A stretch of DNA of 64,000 bases, from the NCBI RefSeq assembly GCF_002814235.1, contig NZ_PHSU01000011.1, forward strand, positions 62,001-126,000. The letters run 5' to 3'. Position numbers and translations under genes: made by a program. The DNA is from Pseudomonas sp. QS1027 (GTDB lineage Bacteria > Pseudomonadota > Gammaproteobacteria > Pseudomonadales > Pseudomonadaceae). Of this stretch, positions 25,252-34,546 are shown piece after piece. The stretch's first letter is position 1. The number at the start of each line of letters is the position of its first letter. The notes under the pieces were generated by a model that saw only the letters and a program-made list of their open reading frames with translations, searched no databases and had not been told where the DNA came from.

Positions 25252-26222
25252 CTACGTTCTGGAGTCTGTACGTCACAGTCCTCACTCTGGGTACCATCTT
25301 CGCCCTGACCTGGCTGCTGCTGTCCACCCGCAAGGGTCAGCGCGCCGATCAGACCGAGGAGACGGTTGGCCACTCCTTCGACGGTATCGAGGAGTACGAC
25401 AACCCGCTGCCCAAATGGTGGTTCATGCTGTTCGTCGGCACCATCATCTTCGCCCTCGGCTATCTGGTCCTGTACCCGGGCCTGGGCAACTGGAAAGGCC
25501 TGCTGCCCGGCTACGCCTACCTCGACAACGATAAGCAGACCCCCTTCGCCAACGGCCAGACCGGCTGGACAGGCGTGCACGAGTGGGAAAAGGAAATGGC
25601 CCGCTCGGATGCCAAGTTCGGACCGATCTTCGCCAAGTACGCGGCCATGCCCATCGAGGACGTGGCCAAGGACCCGCAAGCACTGAAGATGGGCGCACGG
25701 CTGTTCGCCTCCAACTGCTCGGTGTGCCACGGTTCCGATGCCAAGGGCGCCTACGGCTTCCCCAACCTGACCGACGAGGACTGGCGTTGGGGCGGTGAGC
25801 CGGAAACCATCAAGACCACCATCATGGGCGGCCGCCACGCGGTGATGCCGGCCTGGGCCGAAGTCATCGGTGAGCAGGGCGTGGCCGATGTCGCCTCGTT
25901 CGTGCTGACCAATCTGGATGGGCGCAAGCTGCCGGAAGGCGCCAAGGCCGACCCGGTGGCGGGGCAGAAACTCTTCGCCACCAACTGCGTGGCCTGCCAC
26001 GGTCCTGAAGGCAAGGGCACCCCGGCCATGGGCGCGCCAAACCTGACGCACCCGGCGGCGTTCATCTACGGTTCAAGCTTCGCGCAACTGCAACAGACCA
26101 TCCGTTATGGTCGCCAGGGGCAGATGCCGGCCCAGGCGCAGTTGCAGGGCAACGACAAGGTCCACTTGCTCGCCGCCTACGTCTACAGCCTGTCCCACGG
26201 TGACAACAAGCCGGCTGAATAA
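25248..26222 (+). CDS. ccoP: cbb3 oxidase subunit III, second operon
   Basis: The 324-aa dihaem subunit has CSVCH at residue 157 and CVACH at residue 247, after two N-terminal helices. Compared with the copy at 21737 it carries a 12-residue insertion ([13 protein letters not shown] region) after the second helix. It closes the second operon, and a strong terminator follows. Confidence 0.95.
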   Translation: MTTFWSLYVTVLTLGTIFALTWLLLSTRKGQRADQTEETVGHSFDGIEEYDNPLPKWWFMLFVGTIIFALGYLVLYPGLGNWKGLLPGYAYLDNDKQTPFANGQTGWTGVHEWEKEMARSDAKFGPIFAKYAAMPIEDVAKDPQALKMGARLFASNCSVCHGSDAKGAYGFPNLTDEDWRWGGEPETIKTTIMGGRHAVMPAWAEVIGEQGVADVASFVLTNLDGRKLPEGAKADPVAGQKLFATNCVACHGPEGKGTPAMGAPNLTHPAAFIYGSSFAQLQQTIRYGRQGQMPAQAQLQGNDKVHLLAAYVYSLSHGDNKPAE

Positions 26223-26242
26223 ACGCGCTTGAGCAACACCCG

Positions 26243-26276
26243 ACGGCCCCGCCAGCCAGCCTGGCGGGGCCGTTTT
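26243..26276 (+). terminator. Rho-independent terminator of the second cco operon
   Basis: ACGGCCCCGCCAG and CTGGCGGGGCCGT form a 13-bp GC-rich stem followed by TTTTC, 20 nt after ccoP. Confidence 0.85.
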
Positions 26277-26357
26277 CATTTGTGCCAAGGCGCTGCTCGG
26301 ACACATCCGGATGCACTGCCAGCGCGCGCCTATCCACGATCTATCATCTATAGTCAA

Positions 26358-26371
26358 TTGATCTGCGTCAT
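26358..26371. promoter_or_regulatory. Anr box upstream of ccoG
   Basis: TTGATCTGCGTCAT matches the Anr consensus with one arm perfect (TTGAT) and one mismatched (GTCAT). It would bring the ccoGHIS maturation genes under the same oxygen control as the oxidase and hemN. Confidence 0.6.
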
Positions 26372-26533
26372 GCCTTGTTACATCTGCTACACCATTCGGA
26401 GCTTTCACCCAACGCGACCAAAGGTCGCACCCTTGGGCCGCAGGGACGGGCGTATCATTGCGCCATTGCACTACTCTTTCTGATCGCGGTCGGCACGTAC
26501 TGACCGAGGCATTTCCCCCAGCCGTGGGACGCA

Positions 26534-27952
26534 ATGATGAGCAACCAGATTCCGCTACACGACGTCACGCCACCTGCCAAACACGCCACCGAAACCGTCG
26601 ACCTCTACGCTTCGCGAGAGAAAATCTACACCCGTGCCTTCACCGGCCTGTTCCGCAACCTGCGCATGGCCGGCGGTGCCGCGCTGTTCCTGCTGTACTT
26701 CGGCACCGTGTGGCTGAGCTGGGGCGGCCATCAGGCCGTGTGGTGGAACCTGCCGGAGCGCAAGTTCTTCATCTTCGGCGCGACCTTCTGGCCCCAGGAC
26801 TTCATCCTGCTCTCGGGCCTGCTGATCATCGCCGCCTTCGGCCTGTTCTTCATCACCGTCTATGCCGGGCGGGTCTGGTGCGGCTATACCTGCCCGCAAA
26901 GTGTCTGGACCTGGATCTTCATGTGGTGTGAAAAGGTCACCGAAGGCGACCGCAACCAGCGCATCAAGCTCGACAAGGCGCCCATGGGCGCGAACAAATT
27001 CCTGCGCAAATTCGCCAAGCACAGCCTGTGGCTGCTGATCGGTTTTGTCACCGGCATGACCTTTGTCGGCTACTTCTCGCCGATTCGCGAGCTGGTCATC
27101 AGCTTCTTCACCGGCGAGGCCGATGGCTGGTCGTACTTCTGGGTCGGCTTCTTCACCCTCGCCACCTACGGCAACGCCGGCTGGCTGCGCGAACAGGTGT
27201 GCATCTACATGTGCCCCTATGCGCGCTTCCAGAGCGTGATGTTCGACAAGGATACCCTGATCGTCTCCTACGACCCGCGCCGGGGCGAAGAGCGTGGCCC
27301 GCGCAAGAAAGGCGCCGACTACAAGGCCGAGGGCCTGGGCGACTGCATCGACTGCACGATGTGCGTGCAGGTCTGCCCCACCGGCATCGACATCCGGGAC
27401 GGCCTGCAGATCGAGTGCATCGGTTGCGCGGCCTGCATCGACGCCTGCGACAGCATCATGGACAAGATGCAGTACCCCCGCGGGCTGATCAGCTACACCA
27501 CCGAACACAACCTCTCCGGGCAGAAAACCCATAAACTGCGGCCGCGCCTGATCGGTTACGCGCTGGTACTGCTGACCATGATCGGCCTGCTGGTGGCGGC
27601 GTTCTTCATGCGTTCGCTGGTGGGCTTCGACGTCAGCAAGGACCGCGTGCTGTACCGCGAGAATGCCGAGGGGCGGATCGAAAACGTCTACAGCCTGAAG
27701 ATCATGAACAAGGATCAGCGCGACCATACCTATGTCCTCGATGCCAGCGGACTGCCCGACCTGAAACTCCAGGGCAAGCGCGAAATCCATGTGGCCGCCG
27801 GCGAGATCTTCAGCATGCCGATGGAACTGTCCAGCGCCCCCGAGCAACTGCCGTCGAGCACCAACGAGGTGAAATTCACCTTGCGCGATGCCGATGACGA
27901 CAGCGTTCATATTGAAGCCAAGAGCCGATTCATCGGCCCGCAAATCCGTTAA
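26534..27952 (+). CDS. ccoG: Cytochrome cbb3 oxidase accessory protein CcoG (FixG/RdxA)
   Basis: The 472-aa membrane ferredoxin-like protein has several helices, including WCGYTCPQSVW, two [4Fe-4S] clusters (CIDCTMCVQVC from residue 271 and CIGCAACIDAC from residue 295) and a C-terminal Ig-like periplasmic domain. CcoG takes part in copper reduction or delivery during cbb3 oxidase assembly. Two ATG codons in tandem (26534, 26537) could start it. It is followed 11 nt later by ccoH. Confidence 0.93.
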   Translation: MMSNQIPLHDVTPPAKHATETVDLYASREKIYTRAFTGLFRNLRMAGGAALFLLYFGTVWLSWGGHQAVWWNLPERKFFIFGATFWPQDFILLSGLLIIAAFGLFFITVYAGRVWCGYTCPQSVWTWIFMWCEKVTEGDRNQRIKLDKAPMGANKFLRKFAKHSLWLLIGFVTGMTFVGYFSPIRELVISFFTGEADGWSYFWVGFFTLATYGNAGWLREQVCIYMCPYARFQSVMFDKDTLIVSYDPRRGEERGPRKKGADYKAEGLGDCIDCTMCVQVCPTGIDIRDGLQIECIGCAACIDACDSIMDKMQYPRGLISYTTEHNLSGQKTHKLRPRLIGYALVLLTMIGLLVAAFFMRSLVGFDVSKDRVLYRENAEGRIENVYSLKIMNKDQRDHTYVLDASGLPDLKLQGKREIHVAAGEIFSMPMELSSAPEQLPSSTNEVKFTLRDADDDSVHIEAKSRFIGPQIR

Positions 27953-27963
27953 GGAAAGACACG

Positions 27964-28503
27964 ATGCCCGCAGCCACTGCCGAAAGCCCCTGGTACAAGC
28001 ACCTCTGGCCCTGGATCCTGATCGGGATCATGGCCTGTTCGGTGACCCTGACCCTGTCGATGGTGACCATTGCGGTGAAGAACCCGGACAACCTGGTCAA
28101 CGACAACTACTACGAGGCAGGCAAGGGCATCAACCGCTCCCTGGACCGCGAACTGCTGGCCCAGAACCTGAAACTGCATGCCAGCGTGCATCTGGATGAG
28201 GTCACCGGGGAAGTCGACCTGCGCCTGCTGGGCAACAGCCAACCGGCCAGCGTCGAGCTGAACCTGATCTCGCCGACCCAGCCGGAGAAGGACCGCAAGG
28301 TCATCCTGAACCGCAGTGCCAGCGAGCCGGGGCGCTATATAGGGCAACTGGCCGACAAGATCGAAGGCCGGCGTTTCGTCGAGTTGCTGGGGGTCGAGGG
28401 TGACAAGACCTGGCGCATGTTCGAAGAAGAGCAGATCAGCCAGGACAAGGACCTGAAGCTGGGCGACGAGCCGCTGCAAGGCGCTGAAGAACAGAGCAAA
28501 TAA
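27964..28503 (+). CDS. ccoH: cbb3 oxidase assembly protein CcoH (FixH)
   Basis: The 179-aa protein has one N-terminal membrane helix (WPWILIGIMACSVTLTLSMV) and a periplasmic domain. CcoH associates with the assembling oxidase. AAGGAAAG precedes the ATG. An 89-bp REP doublet separates it from ccoI, so the operon is interrupted by a structured spacer. Confidence 0.9.
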   Translation: MPAATAESPWYKHLWPWILIGIMACSVTLTLSMVTIAVKNPDNLVNDNYYEAGKGINRSLDRELLAQNLKLHASVHLDEVTGEVDLRLLGNSQPASVELNLISPTQPEKDRKVILNRSASEPGRYIGQLADKIEGRRFVELLGVEGDKTWRMFEEEQISQDKDLKLGDEPLQGAEEQSK

Positions 28504-28518
28504 ATACGATCCCGCTTC

Positions 28519-28607
28519 TGTAGGAGCCGGCTTGCTGGCGATGCGATCTGATAGCTGACATCGTTGTCGCCTGGAAAATCGCTATCGCCAGCAAGCCGGC
28601 TCCTACA
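28519..28607. repeat. REP doublet (REPIN-like), copy 1
   Basis: TGTAGGAGCCGGCTTGCTGG and its inverted complement bound an 89-bp element able to fold into a long hairpin. The copy at 34427 has the same length and is nearly identical when reversed. This is the common fluorescens-type REP family. It lies inside the ccoH-ccoI spacer. Confidence 0.85.
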
Positions 28608-28623
28608 GTGACCGATGGCGCCT

Positions 28624-31074
28624 ATGACAACCCCCACACCCTGCTACCACTGCGCCCTGCCCGTCCCTTCCGGCAGTCGCTTCACCGCTGTCGTCCTGGG
28701 CGAGCCCCGCGAGTTCTGCTGCCCGGGTTGCCAGGCGGTGGCGCAGGCCATTGTCGCCGGTGGCCTGGAACACTATTACAGCCATCGCAGCGAAACCTCG
28801 GCCAACCCCGAAACCCTGCCCGTGCAACTGATGGACGAACTGGCGCTGTACGACCGCGCCGACGTCCAGCAACCCTTTGTCCGCCACGACGGCGAACTCG
28901 CCGAAGCCACCCTGTTGATGGAAGGCATCAGTTGCGCCGCCTGTGGCTGGCTGATCGAGAAACACCTGCTCGGCCTGCCCGCCGTGGCCGAGGCGCGGCT
29001 GAACCTGTCCAATCACCGCCTGCAAGTGCGCTGGGCCGACAGCCAACTGCCGCTCAGCCAGATCCTCGGTGAACTGCGCCATATCGGCTATGCCGCGCAC
29101 CCCTATCAGGCCGACCAGGCCAGCGAACAGCTCGCCAGCGAAAACCGCAAATCCCTGCGCCAACTGGGCCTGGCCGGCCTGCTGTGGTTCCAGGCGATGA
29201 TGGCGACCATGGCGACCTGGCCGGAATTCAATATCGACCTCAGCCCGGAACTGCACACCATCCTGCGCTGGGTCGCGTTGTTCCTGACCACGCCCATCGT
29301 CTTCTACAGCTGCGCACCGTTCTTTCGCGGTGCCTTTCGCGACCTGCGCACCCGCCACCTGACCATGGATGTCTCGGTCTCGCTGGCCATCGGCAGCGCC
29401 TACTGCGCCGGGATCTGGACCGCCATCACCGGGGTCGGCGAGCTCTATTTCGACGCCGTGGGCATGTTCGCCCTGTTCCTGCTGGCCGGCCGCTACCTGG
29501 AACGCCGCGCCCGCGAACGCACCGCCGCCGCCACCGCGCAACTGGTCAACCTGCTGCCGGCGTCCTGCCTGCGCCTGGGGGCCGACGGCCAGAGCGAACG
29601 CATCCTGCTCAGTGAACTGCGCCTGGGTGAACGGGTGCTGGTGCATCCCGGCGCCGTGCTGCCAGCCGACGGGCGGATTGTCGATGGCCAGTCGAGCATC
29701 GACGAATCCCTGCTGACCGGCGAGTACCTGCCACAACCGCGCGCAACCGGCGATTCGGTCACCGCCGGCACCCTGAACGTCGAGAGCGCGTTGACCGTCG
29801 AGGTCCTGGCCCTTGGCCAGGACACCCGCCTGTCCGCCATCGTCCGCCTGCTCGACCGTGCCCAGAGCGAAAAGCCGCGCCTGGCGCAGATCGCCGACCG
29901 CGCCGCGCAGTGGTTCCTGCTGTTCTCGCTGATCGCCGCGGCGGTCATCGGTCTGATCTGGTGGCAACTGGACCCGACCCGGGCGTTCTGGATCGTCCTG
30001 GCGATGCTGGTCGCCACCTGCCCCTGCGCCTTGTCACTGGCCACCCCCACCGCCCTGACCGCCGCCACCGGCACCCTGCACAAACTTGGCCTGCTGCTGA
30101 CCCGGGGCCATGTGCTCGAAGGCCTGAACCAGATCGACACGGTGATTTTCGACAAGACCGGCACCCTCACCGAAGGCCGCCTGACCCTGCGTTCCATCCG
30201 CCCGTTGCGCGAGCTGGACAGCGACCACTGCCTGGGCCTCGCCGCCGCCCTGGAAAACCGCTCCGAACACCCGATTGCCCGCGCCTTCGGCCGTGCCCCG
30301 CAAGCCGCCGAGGAGGTCCACGGCACACCCGGCCTGGGCCTTGAAGGGCGGGTCGGCGAACAGTTGCTGCGGATCGGCCAGGCGGCGTTTGTCTGCGAAC
30401 TCGGCGCCAGCCCGCTGCCGCCGACGCCGGACGAAGCCGGACAATGGCTGCTGCTGGGCGACAGCCAAGGGCCACTGGCCTGGTTTGTCCTCGACGACCG
30501 CCTGCGTGACGACGCCCCGGCGCTGCTGGCAGCCTGCCGGGCGCGCGGCTGGCGCACGCTGCTGTTGTCCGGCGACAGCTCGCCGATGGTCGCCAGCGTC
30601 GCCGCCGAACTGGGCATCGATGAAGCCCGTGGCGGCCTGCGCCCGGACGACAAGTTGCAGGTGCTGCGCGACCTGCATCGCCAGGGCCGCAAAGTGCTGA
30701 TGCTCGGTGACGGCGTGAATGACGTCCCGGTCCTGGCCGCCGCCGATATCAGCGTCGCCATGGGCACGGCCACCGACCTGGCCAAGACCAGCGCCGACGC
30801 GGTGCTGCTGTCCAATCGCCTGGGCGCCCTGGTGCAAGCCATCAGCCTGGCCCGGCGGACCCGGCGGATCATCATCGAGAACCTGGTCTGGGCCAGCCTG
30901 TACAATGGCCTGATGTTGCCGTTCGCCGCCCTCGGCTGGATCACCCCGGTGTGGGCCGCGATTGGCATGTCCATCAGTTCCCTAACCGTGGTACTCAATG
31001 CCTTGCGTCTAACCCGCCTGCCCGGCGCGCCGACACTCACAGCCACGCCAGATATCCGCCCGTTGCCGGCCTGA
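28624..31074 (+). CDS. ccoI: Copper-exporting P1B-type ATPase CcoI (FixI)
   Basis: CcoI (816 aa) supplies copper for the CuB centre of the cbb3 oxidase. It has an N-terminal Cys-rich segment (CYHC, CCPGC), a heavy-metal-associated domain with CAAC at residue 104, the membrane CPC motif at residue 466, the phosphorylated Asp in DKTGT at residue 510, SEHP and the hinge GDGVNDVPVL. I used the ATG at 28624; an ATG at 28615 is equally possible. Neither has a clear ribosome binding site because the REP doublet ends just upstream, which may lower its translation. Confidence 0.93.
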   Translation: MTTPTPCYHCALPVPSGSRFTAVVLGEPREFCCPGCQAVAQAIVAGGLEHYYSHRSETSANPETLPVQLMDELALYDRADVQQPFVRHDGELAEATLLMEGISCAACGWLIEKHLLGLPAVAEARLNLSNHRLQVRWADSQLPLSQILGELRHIGYAAHPYQADQASEQLASENRKSLRQLGLAGLLWFQAMMATMATWPEFNIDLSPELHTILRWVALFLTTPIVFYSCAPFFRGAFRDLRTRHLTMDVSVSLAIGSAYCAGIWTAITGVGELYFDAVGMFALFLLAGRYLERRARERTAAATAQLVNLLPASCLRLGADGQSERILLSELRLGERVLVHPGAVLPADGRIVDGQSSIDESLLTGEYLPQPRATGDSVTAGTLNVESALTVEVLALGQDTRLSAIVRLLDRAQSEKPRLAQIADRAAQWFLLFSLIAAAVIGLIWWQLDPTRAFWIVLAMLVATCPCALSLATPTALTAATGTLHKLGLLLTRGHVLEGLNQIDTVIFDKTGTLTEGRLTLRSIRPLRELDSDHCLGLAAALENRSEHPIARAFGRAPQAAEEVHGTPGLGLEGRVGEQLLRIGQAAFVCELGASPLPPTPDEAGQWLLLGDSQGPLAWFVLDDRLRDDAPALLAACRARGWRTLLLSGDSSPMVASVAAELGIDEARGGLRPDDKLQVLRDLHRQGRKVLMLGDGVNDVPVLAAADISVAMGTATDLAKTSADAVLLSNRLGALVQAISLARRTRRIIIENLVWASLYNGLMLPFAALGWITPVWAAIGMSISSLTVVLNALRLTRLPGAPTLTATPDIRPLPA

Positions 31075-31096
31075 GCCGCGCGGGCATGGAGTTTCG

Positions 31097-31312
31097 ATGC
31101 CAGCTCTCTACGTGATGATCCCCGCCGCGCTGCTGATCGTGGCTATCGCTGTCTACATCTTCTTCTGGGCCGTGGACAGCGGCCAGTACGACGACCTCGA
31201 AGGCCCGGCCCACAGCATCCTGTTCGACGACCAGGACCCGAAGCACACCGCCGCCGTCGAAGAAACCAAAGCCACGCCGGACAAGCACGACAAGGCTCCA
31301 CCCCATGCTTGA
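31097..31312 (+). CDS. ccoS: cbb3 oxidase assembly protein CcoS
   Basis: The 71-aa protein has one N-terminal helix (MIPAALLIVAIAVYIFFWAV) and a short acidic cytoplasmic tail with the family motif GQYDDLEGPAHSILFDD. CcoS is needed for cofactor insertion into the oxidase. Its end overlaps the next gene by 8 nt. Confidence 0.9.
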   Translation: MPALYVMIPAALLIVAIAVYIFFWAVDSGQYDDLEGPAHSILFDDQDPKHTAAVEETKATPDKHDKAPPHA

Positions 31313-31988
31313 ACTGGCGCCCCTGCTGGTTTCGGCGCTGATTCTCGGCCTGCTCGGCGGCGGTCATTGCCTGGGCATGTGCGGCGGCCTGATGGGCGCC
31401 CTGACCCTGGCGATTCCCCCGGAGCAACGCAGCCGGCGCTTTCGCCTGCTGCTGGCCTACAACCTCGGACGGATTCTCAGCTATGCCAGCGCCGGCCTGC
31501 TCATCGGCCTGGCCGGCTGGGCCGTGGCCAGTAGCCCGGCGGCGCTGTTTCTGCGGGTGATCGCCGGCTTGCTGTTGATCAGCATGGGCCTGTACCTGGC
31601 TGGCTGGTGGAGCGGCCTGACCCGCATCGAAAGCCTCGGACGCGGCCTGTGGCGGCATATCCAGCCACTGGCCAACCGCCTGCTACCGGTGTCGAGCCTG
31701 CCCCGCGCCCTGCTGCTGGGTGCGCTCTGGGGCTGGCTGCCGTGCGGGCTGGTCTACAGCACCCTGCTCTGGGCGGCGAGCCAGGGCAATGCCGTCGACA
31801 GTGCGCTGTTGATGCTGGCCTTCGGCTTGGGCACCTGGCCGGTGCTGCTGGCCACCGGGCTGGCGGCGGAACGGGTCACGGCCGTGCTGCGCAAACGCAG
31901 CGTGCGCATGAGCGGCGGCCTGCTGGTGATCCTGTTCGGCCTGTGGACCTTGCCCGGCCCTCATCAACACTGGTTGATGGGGCATTAA
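31305..31988 (+). CDS. Membrane protein of the DsbD / TauE-SafE type linked to oxidase assembly
   Basis: The 227-aa protein has about six membrane helices. GGGHCLGMCGGLMGAL near the N-terminus and WGWLPCGLVYSTLLW in the second half contain the Cys-Gly motifs of DsbD_2-type transporters, which carry metal or reducing power. Automatic annotation usually calls it a sulfite exporter. The 8-nt overlap with ccoS and its fixed place after ccoGHIS argue instead for a role in copper or thiol handling for cytochrome assembly. Confidence 0.8.
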   Translation: MLELAPLLVSALILGLLGGGHCLGMCGGLMGALTLAIPPEQRSRRFRLLLAYNLGRILSYASAGLLIGLAGWAVASSPAALFLRVIAGLLLISMGLYLAGWWSGLTRIESLGRGLWRHIQPLANRLLPVSSLPRALLLGALWGWLPCGLVYSTLLWAASQGNAVDSALLMLAFGLGTWPVLLATGLAAERVTAVLRKRSVRMSGGLLVILFGLWTLPGPHQHWLMGH

Positions 31989-31994
31989 CGGCCG

Positions 31995-32036
31995 TTGATA
32001 CAGGTCAAGATGCCCCACTGGCGCAGCCCCTAGACT
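31995..32036 (+). promoter_or_regulatory. Anr-dependent promoter of hemN
   Basis: TTGATACAGGTCAA (31995-32008) is a near-consensus Anr box. TAGACT at 32031-32036 is a -10 hexamer at exactly the distance expected for a class II promoter with the activator centred at -41.5. hemN is known to be Anr-dependent in pseudomonads. Confidence 0.8.
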
Positions 32037-32070
32037 CCGGATATTGCAGCCAATCCGGGGGAACGCCCGC

Positions 32071-33453
32071 ATGCTCGACGCCATTCGTTGGGACTCAGAT
32101 CTGATCCACCGCTACGACCTCGCGGGACCGCGCTACACCTCCTATCCCACGGCCGTACAATTCAACAGCCAGGTCGGCACCTTCGACCTGCTCCACGCCC
32201 TGCGCGACAGCCGCAAGGCCCTGCGACCGTTATCGCTGTATGTGCACGTGCCGTTCTGCGCGAACATCTGCTACTACTGCGCCTGCAACAAGGTCATCAC
32301 CAAGGACCGCGGCCGCGCCCTGCCCTACCTGCAACGCCTGGAGCAGGAAATCCAGCTGGTCGCCTGCCACCTGAACCCGGCACAGAAAGTCGAGCAACTG
32401 CACCTGGGCGGCGGCACCCCGACCTTTCTCAGTCACGACGAACTGCGCCAGCTGATGACCTGCCTGCGCCAGCACTTCAACCTGCTGGACGACGACTCCG
32501 GCGACTACGGCATCGAGATCGACCCACGGGAAGCCGACTGGTCGACCATGGGCCTGCTCCGTGAACTGGGCTTCAACCGGGTCAGCATCGGTCTGCAGGA
32601 CCTCGACCCGAATGTGCAACGGGCGGTCAATCGCCTGCAAAGCCTGGAGGAAACCCGGGCGATCATCGAGGCGGCGCGAACCCTGCAGTTTCGTTCGATC
32701 AATATCGATCTGATCTACGGCCTGCCCCGGCAAACCCCGGAACACTTCGCCCGCACCGTCGACGAGGTGATCAACCTGCAACCCGATCGCCTGTCGGTGT
32801 TCAACTACGCGCACCTGCCCGAGCGCTTCATGCCGCAACGACGGATCGACGGCAACGAACTGCCGGCGCCGGCCGACAAGCTGGAAATGCTCCACCGCAC
32901 CATCGAGCAGCTCACCGCCGCCGGCTACCGCTATATCGGCATGGACCACTTCGCCCTGCCCGACGACGAGCTGGCGATTGCCCAGGAAGAGTCGACCCTG
33001 CAACGCAATTTCCAGGGCTACACCACCCACGGCCATTGCGACCTGATCGGCCTCGGCGTCTCGGCCATCAGCCAGATCGGCGACCTCTACTGCCAGAACA
33101 GCAGCGACCTGAACCAGTACCAGAACACCCTCGCCAGTGCACAACTGGCCACCAGCCGCGGCTTGCTGTGCAACGCCGACGACCGTCTGCGCCGGGCGGT
33201 GATCCAACAGATCATCTGCAACTTCAGCCTGGAATTCGCCGATATCGAGGGCCAGTTCAATATCGACTTCGGCGGTTATTTCGCCGCGCTCTGGCCACGC
33301 CTGACGGAAATGGCCACGGACGGCCTGATCGAGCTCGACAGCCAGCGACTCACGGTCCTGCCGGCCGGACGCTTGCTGGTCCGTTCGGTGTGCATGGTTT
33401 TCGATGCGTATCTGGAACAGCAGAACCGCCAGCGTTTTTCGCGAGTGATCTGA
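32071..33453 (+). CDS. hemN: Oxygen-independent coproporphyrinogen III oxidase (dehydrogenase)
   Basis: HemN (460 aa) is a radical-SAM enzyme that decarboxylates coproporphyrinogen III to protoporphyrinogen IX without oxygen. The 4Fe-4S motif C-x3-C-x2-C is at residues 63, 67 and 70 (CANICYYC), followed by GGGTPTFL and IEIDPREADW. I chose ATG 32071 (MLDAIRWDSDLIHRYD) because GGGGGAACG precedes it and the length fits the family. It supplies haem for the cbb3 oxidases under low oxygen, just upstream of anr. Confidence 0.95.
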   Translation: MLDAIRWDSDLIHRYDLAGPRYTSYPTAVQFNSQVGTFDLLHALRDSRKALRPLSLYVHVPFCANICYYCACNKVITKDRGRALPYLQRLEQEIQLVACHLNPAQKVEQLHLGGGTPTFLSHDELRQLMTCLRQHFNLLDDDSGDYGIEIDPREADWSTMGLLRELGFNRVSIGLQDLDPNVQRAVNRLQSLEETRAIIEAARTLQFRSINIDLIYGLPRQTPEHFARTVDEVINLQPDRLSVFNYAHLPERFMPQRRIDGNELPAPADKLEMLHRTIEQLTAAGYRYIGMDHFALPDDELAIAQEESTLQRNFQGYTTHGHCDLIGLGVSAISQIGDLYCQNSSDLNQYQNTLASAQLATSRGLLCNADDRLRRAVIQQIICNFSLEFADIEGQFNIDFGGYFAALWPRLTEMATDGLIELDSQRLTVLPAGRLLVRSVCMVFDAYLEQQNRQRFSRVI

Positions 33454-33646
33454 AGGGGCGACTGGTTTGCCGTGGCCAGGTGCCGGAATCGCACAGTGCG
33501 ATTCAGGCAAACCCAAGCCAGGATCCGAGTGAGAGGACGGCGATCGCCCACGGCACGGGTGCGCCATTTTGGCGCAGGCTGGCCCGAGTGACCCTTGCTG
33601 GGTTACCCTTACGTCTTATGTGTGTTTTCCCACAAGGATTTAAGAA

Positions 33647-34381
33647 ATGTCCGACCCCGTGAAATTGCGCACCCACAGTCAGGCCCATTGCAAGGATTGC
33701 AGCCTGGCCCCTCTCTGCCTGCCACTTTCGCTGAACCTGGAGGACATGGATGCGCTGGACGAAATCGTCAAGCGTGGCCGACCACTGAAGAAAGGCGAGT
33801 TCCTGTTTCGTCAGGGCGACACGTTCGGCTCGGTCTATGCCGTGCGCTCCGGGGCGCTGAAGACCTTCAGCCTGAGCGACGGCGGCGAAGAACAGATCAC
33901 CGGCTTTCATTTGCCGAGCGAACTGGTCGGCCTGTCGGGCATGGACACCGAGACCTATCCGGTTTCGGCCCAGGCACTGGAAACCACCTCGGTGTGTGAG
34001 ATTCCCTTCGAGCGCCTGGACGAACTGGCCCTGCAACTGCCGCAACTGCGCCGGCAGTTGATGCGGGTGATGAGCCGGGAAATCCGTGACGACCAGCAAA
34101 TGATGTTGCTGCTGTCGAAAAAGACCGCCGACGAGCGCATCGCGACTTTCCTGGTCAACCTCTCGGCGCGCTTCCGCGCCCGGGGTTTCTCGGCCAACCA
34201 GTTCCGCCTGAGCATGTCGCGCAACGAGATCGGCAATTACCTGGGGCTGGCGGTGGAAACCGTCTCGCGGGTCTTTACCCGCTTTCAGACCAACGAGTTG
34301 ATCGCCGCCGAAGGCAAGGAAGTGCATATCCTCGACCCGATCCAGCTCTGTGCGCTGGCGGGTGGGTCGCTGGAGGGCTGA
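33647..34381 (+). CDS. anr: Anaerobic regulator Anr (FNR family)
   Basis: Anr (244 aa) is the oxygen-sensing transcription factor of pseudomonads. The N-terminal cysteines C15, C18 and C24 ([11 protein letters not shown]) with C117 (SVCEIP) are the expected ligands of an oxygen-labile [4Fe-4S] cluster. A cyclic-nucleotide-type beta-roll and a dimer helix follow, then a helix-turn-helix with [20 protein letters not shown], whose E-x2-S-R pattern reads TTGAT half-sites. It probably activates the first cco operon, ccoG and hemN in this window. A REP doublet follows in place of a terminator. Confidence 0.95.
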   Translation: MSDPVKLRTHSQAHCKDCSLAPLCLPLSLNLEDMDALDEIVKRGRPLKKGEFLFRQGDTFGSVYAVRSGALKTFSLSDGGEEQITGFHLPSELVGLSGMDTETYPVSAQALETTSVCEIPFERLDELALQLPQLRRQLMRVMSREIRDDQQMMLLLSKKTADERIATFLVNLSARFRARGFSANQFRLSMSRNEIGNYLGLAVETVSRVFTRFQTNELIAAEGKEVHILDPIQLCALAGGSLEG

Positions 34382-34426
34382 TCCGACCTTTGTGGAGACC
34401 GTCTCGTCACGGTCAACGCGGTCCAT

Positions 34427-34515
34427 TGTAGGAGCCGGCTTGCTGGCGATAGCGATTCTCCAGACGACAACGATGTCGGCTGTCAGATCGCATCGCCAGC
34501 AAGCCGGCTCCTACA
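34427..34515. repeat. REP doublet (REPIN-like), copy 2
   Basis: This 89-bp inverted-repeat element lies between the convergent genes anr and moeA. Its reverse complement matches the copy at 28519 in length and almost every base, including the loop. Confidence 0.85.
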
Positions 34516-34546
34516 GGTACGGTGTTTCACCGTGAAATGCCGTCGG

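Larger units (their letters stand above)
26223..26533. other. Intergenic region before ccoG
   Basis: The stretch holds the cco terminator and an Anr box. The remaining 160 bp up to ccoG show no further gene or structure I can name. Confidence 0.6.
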
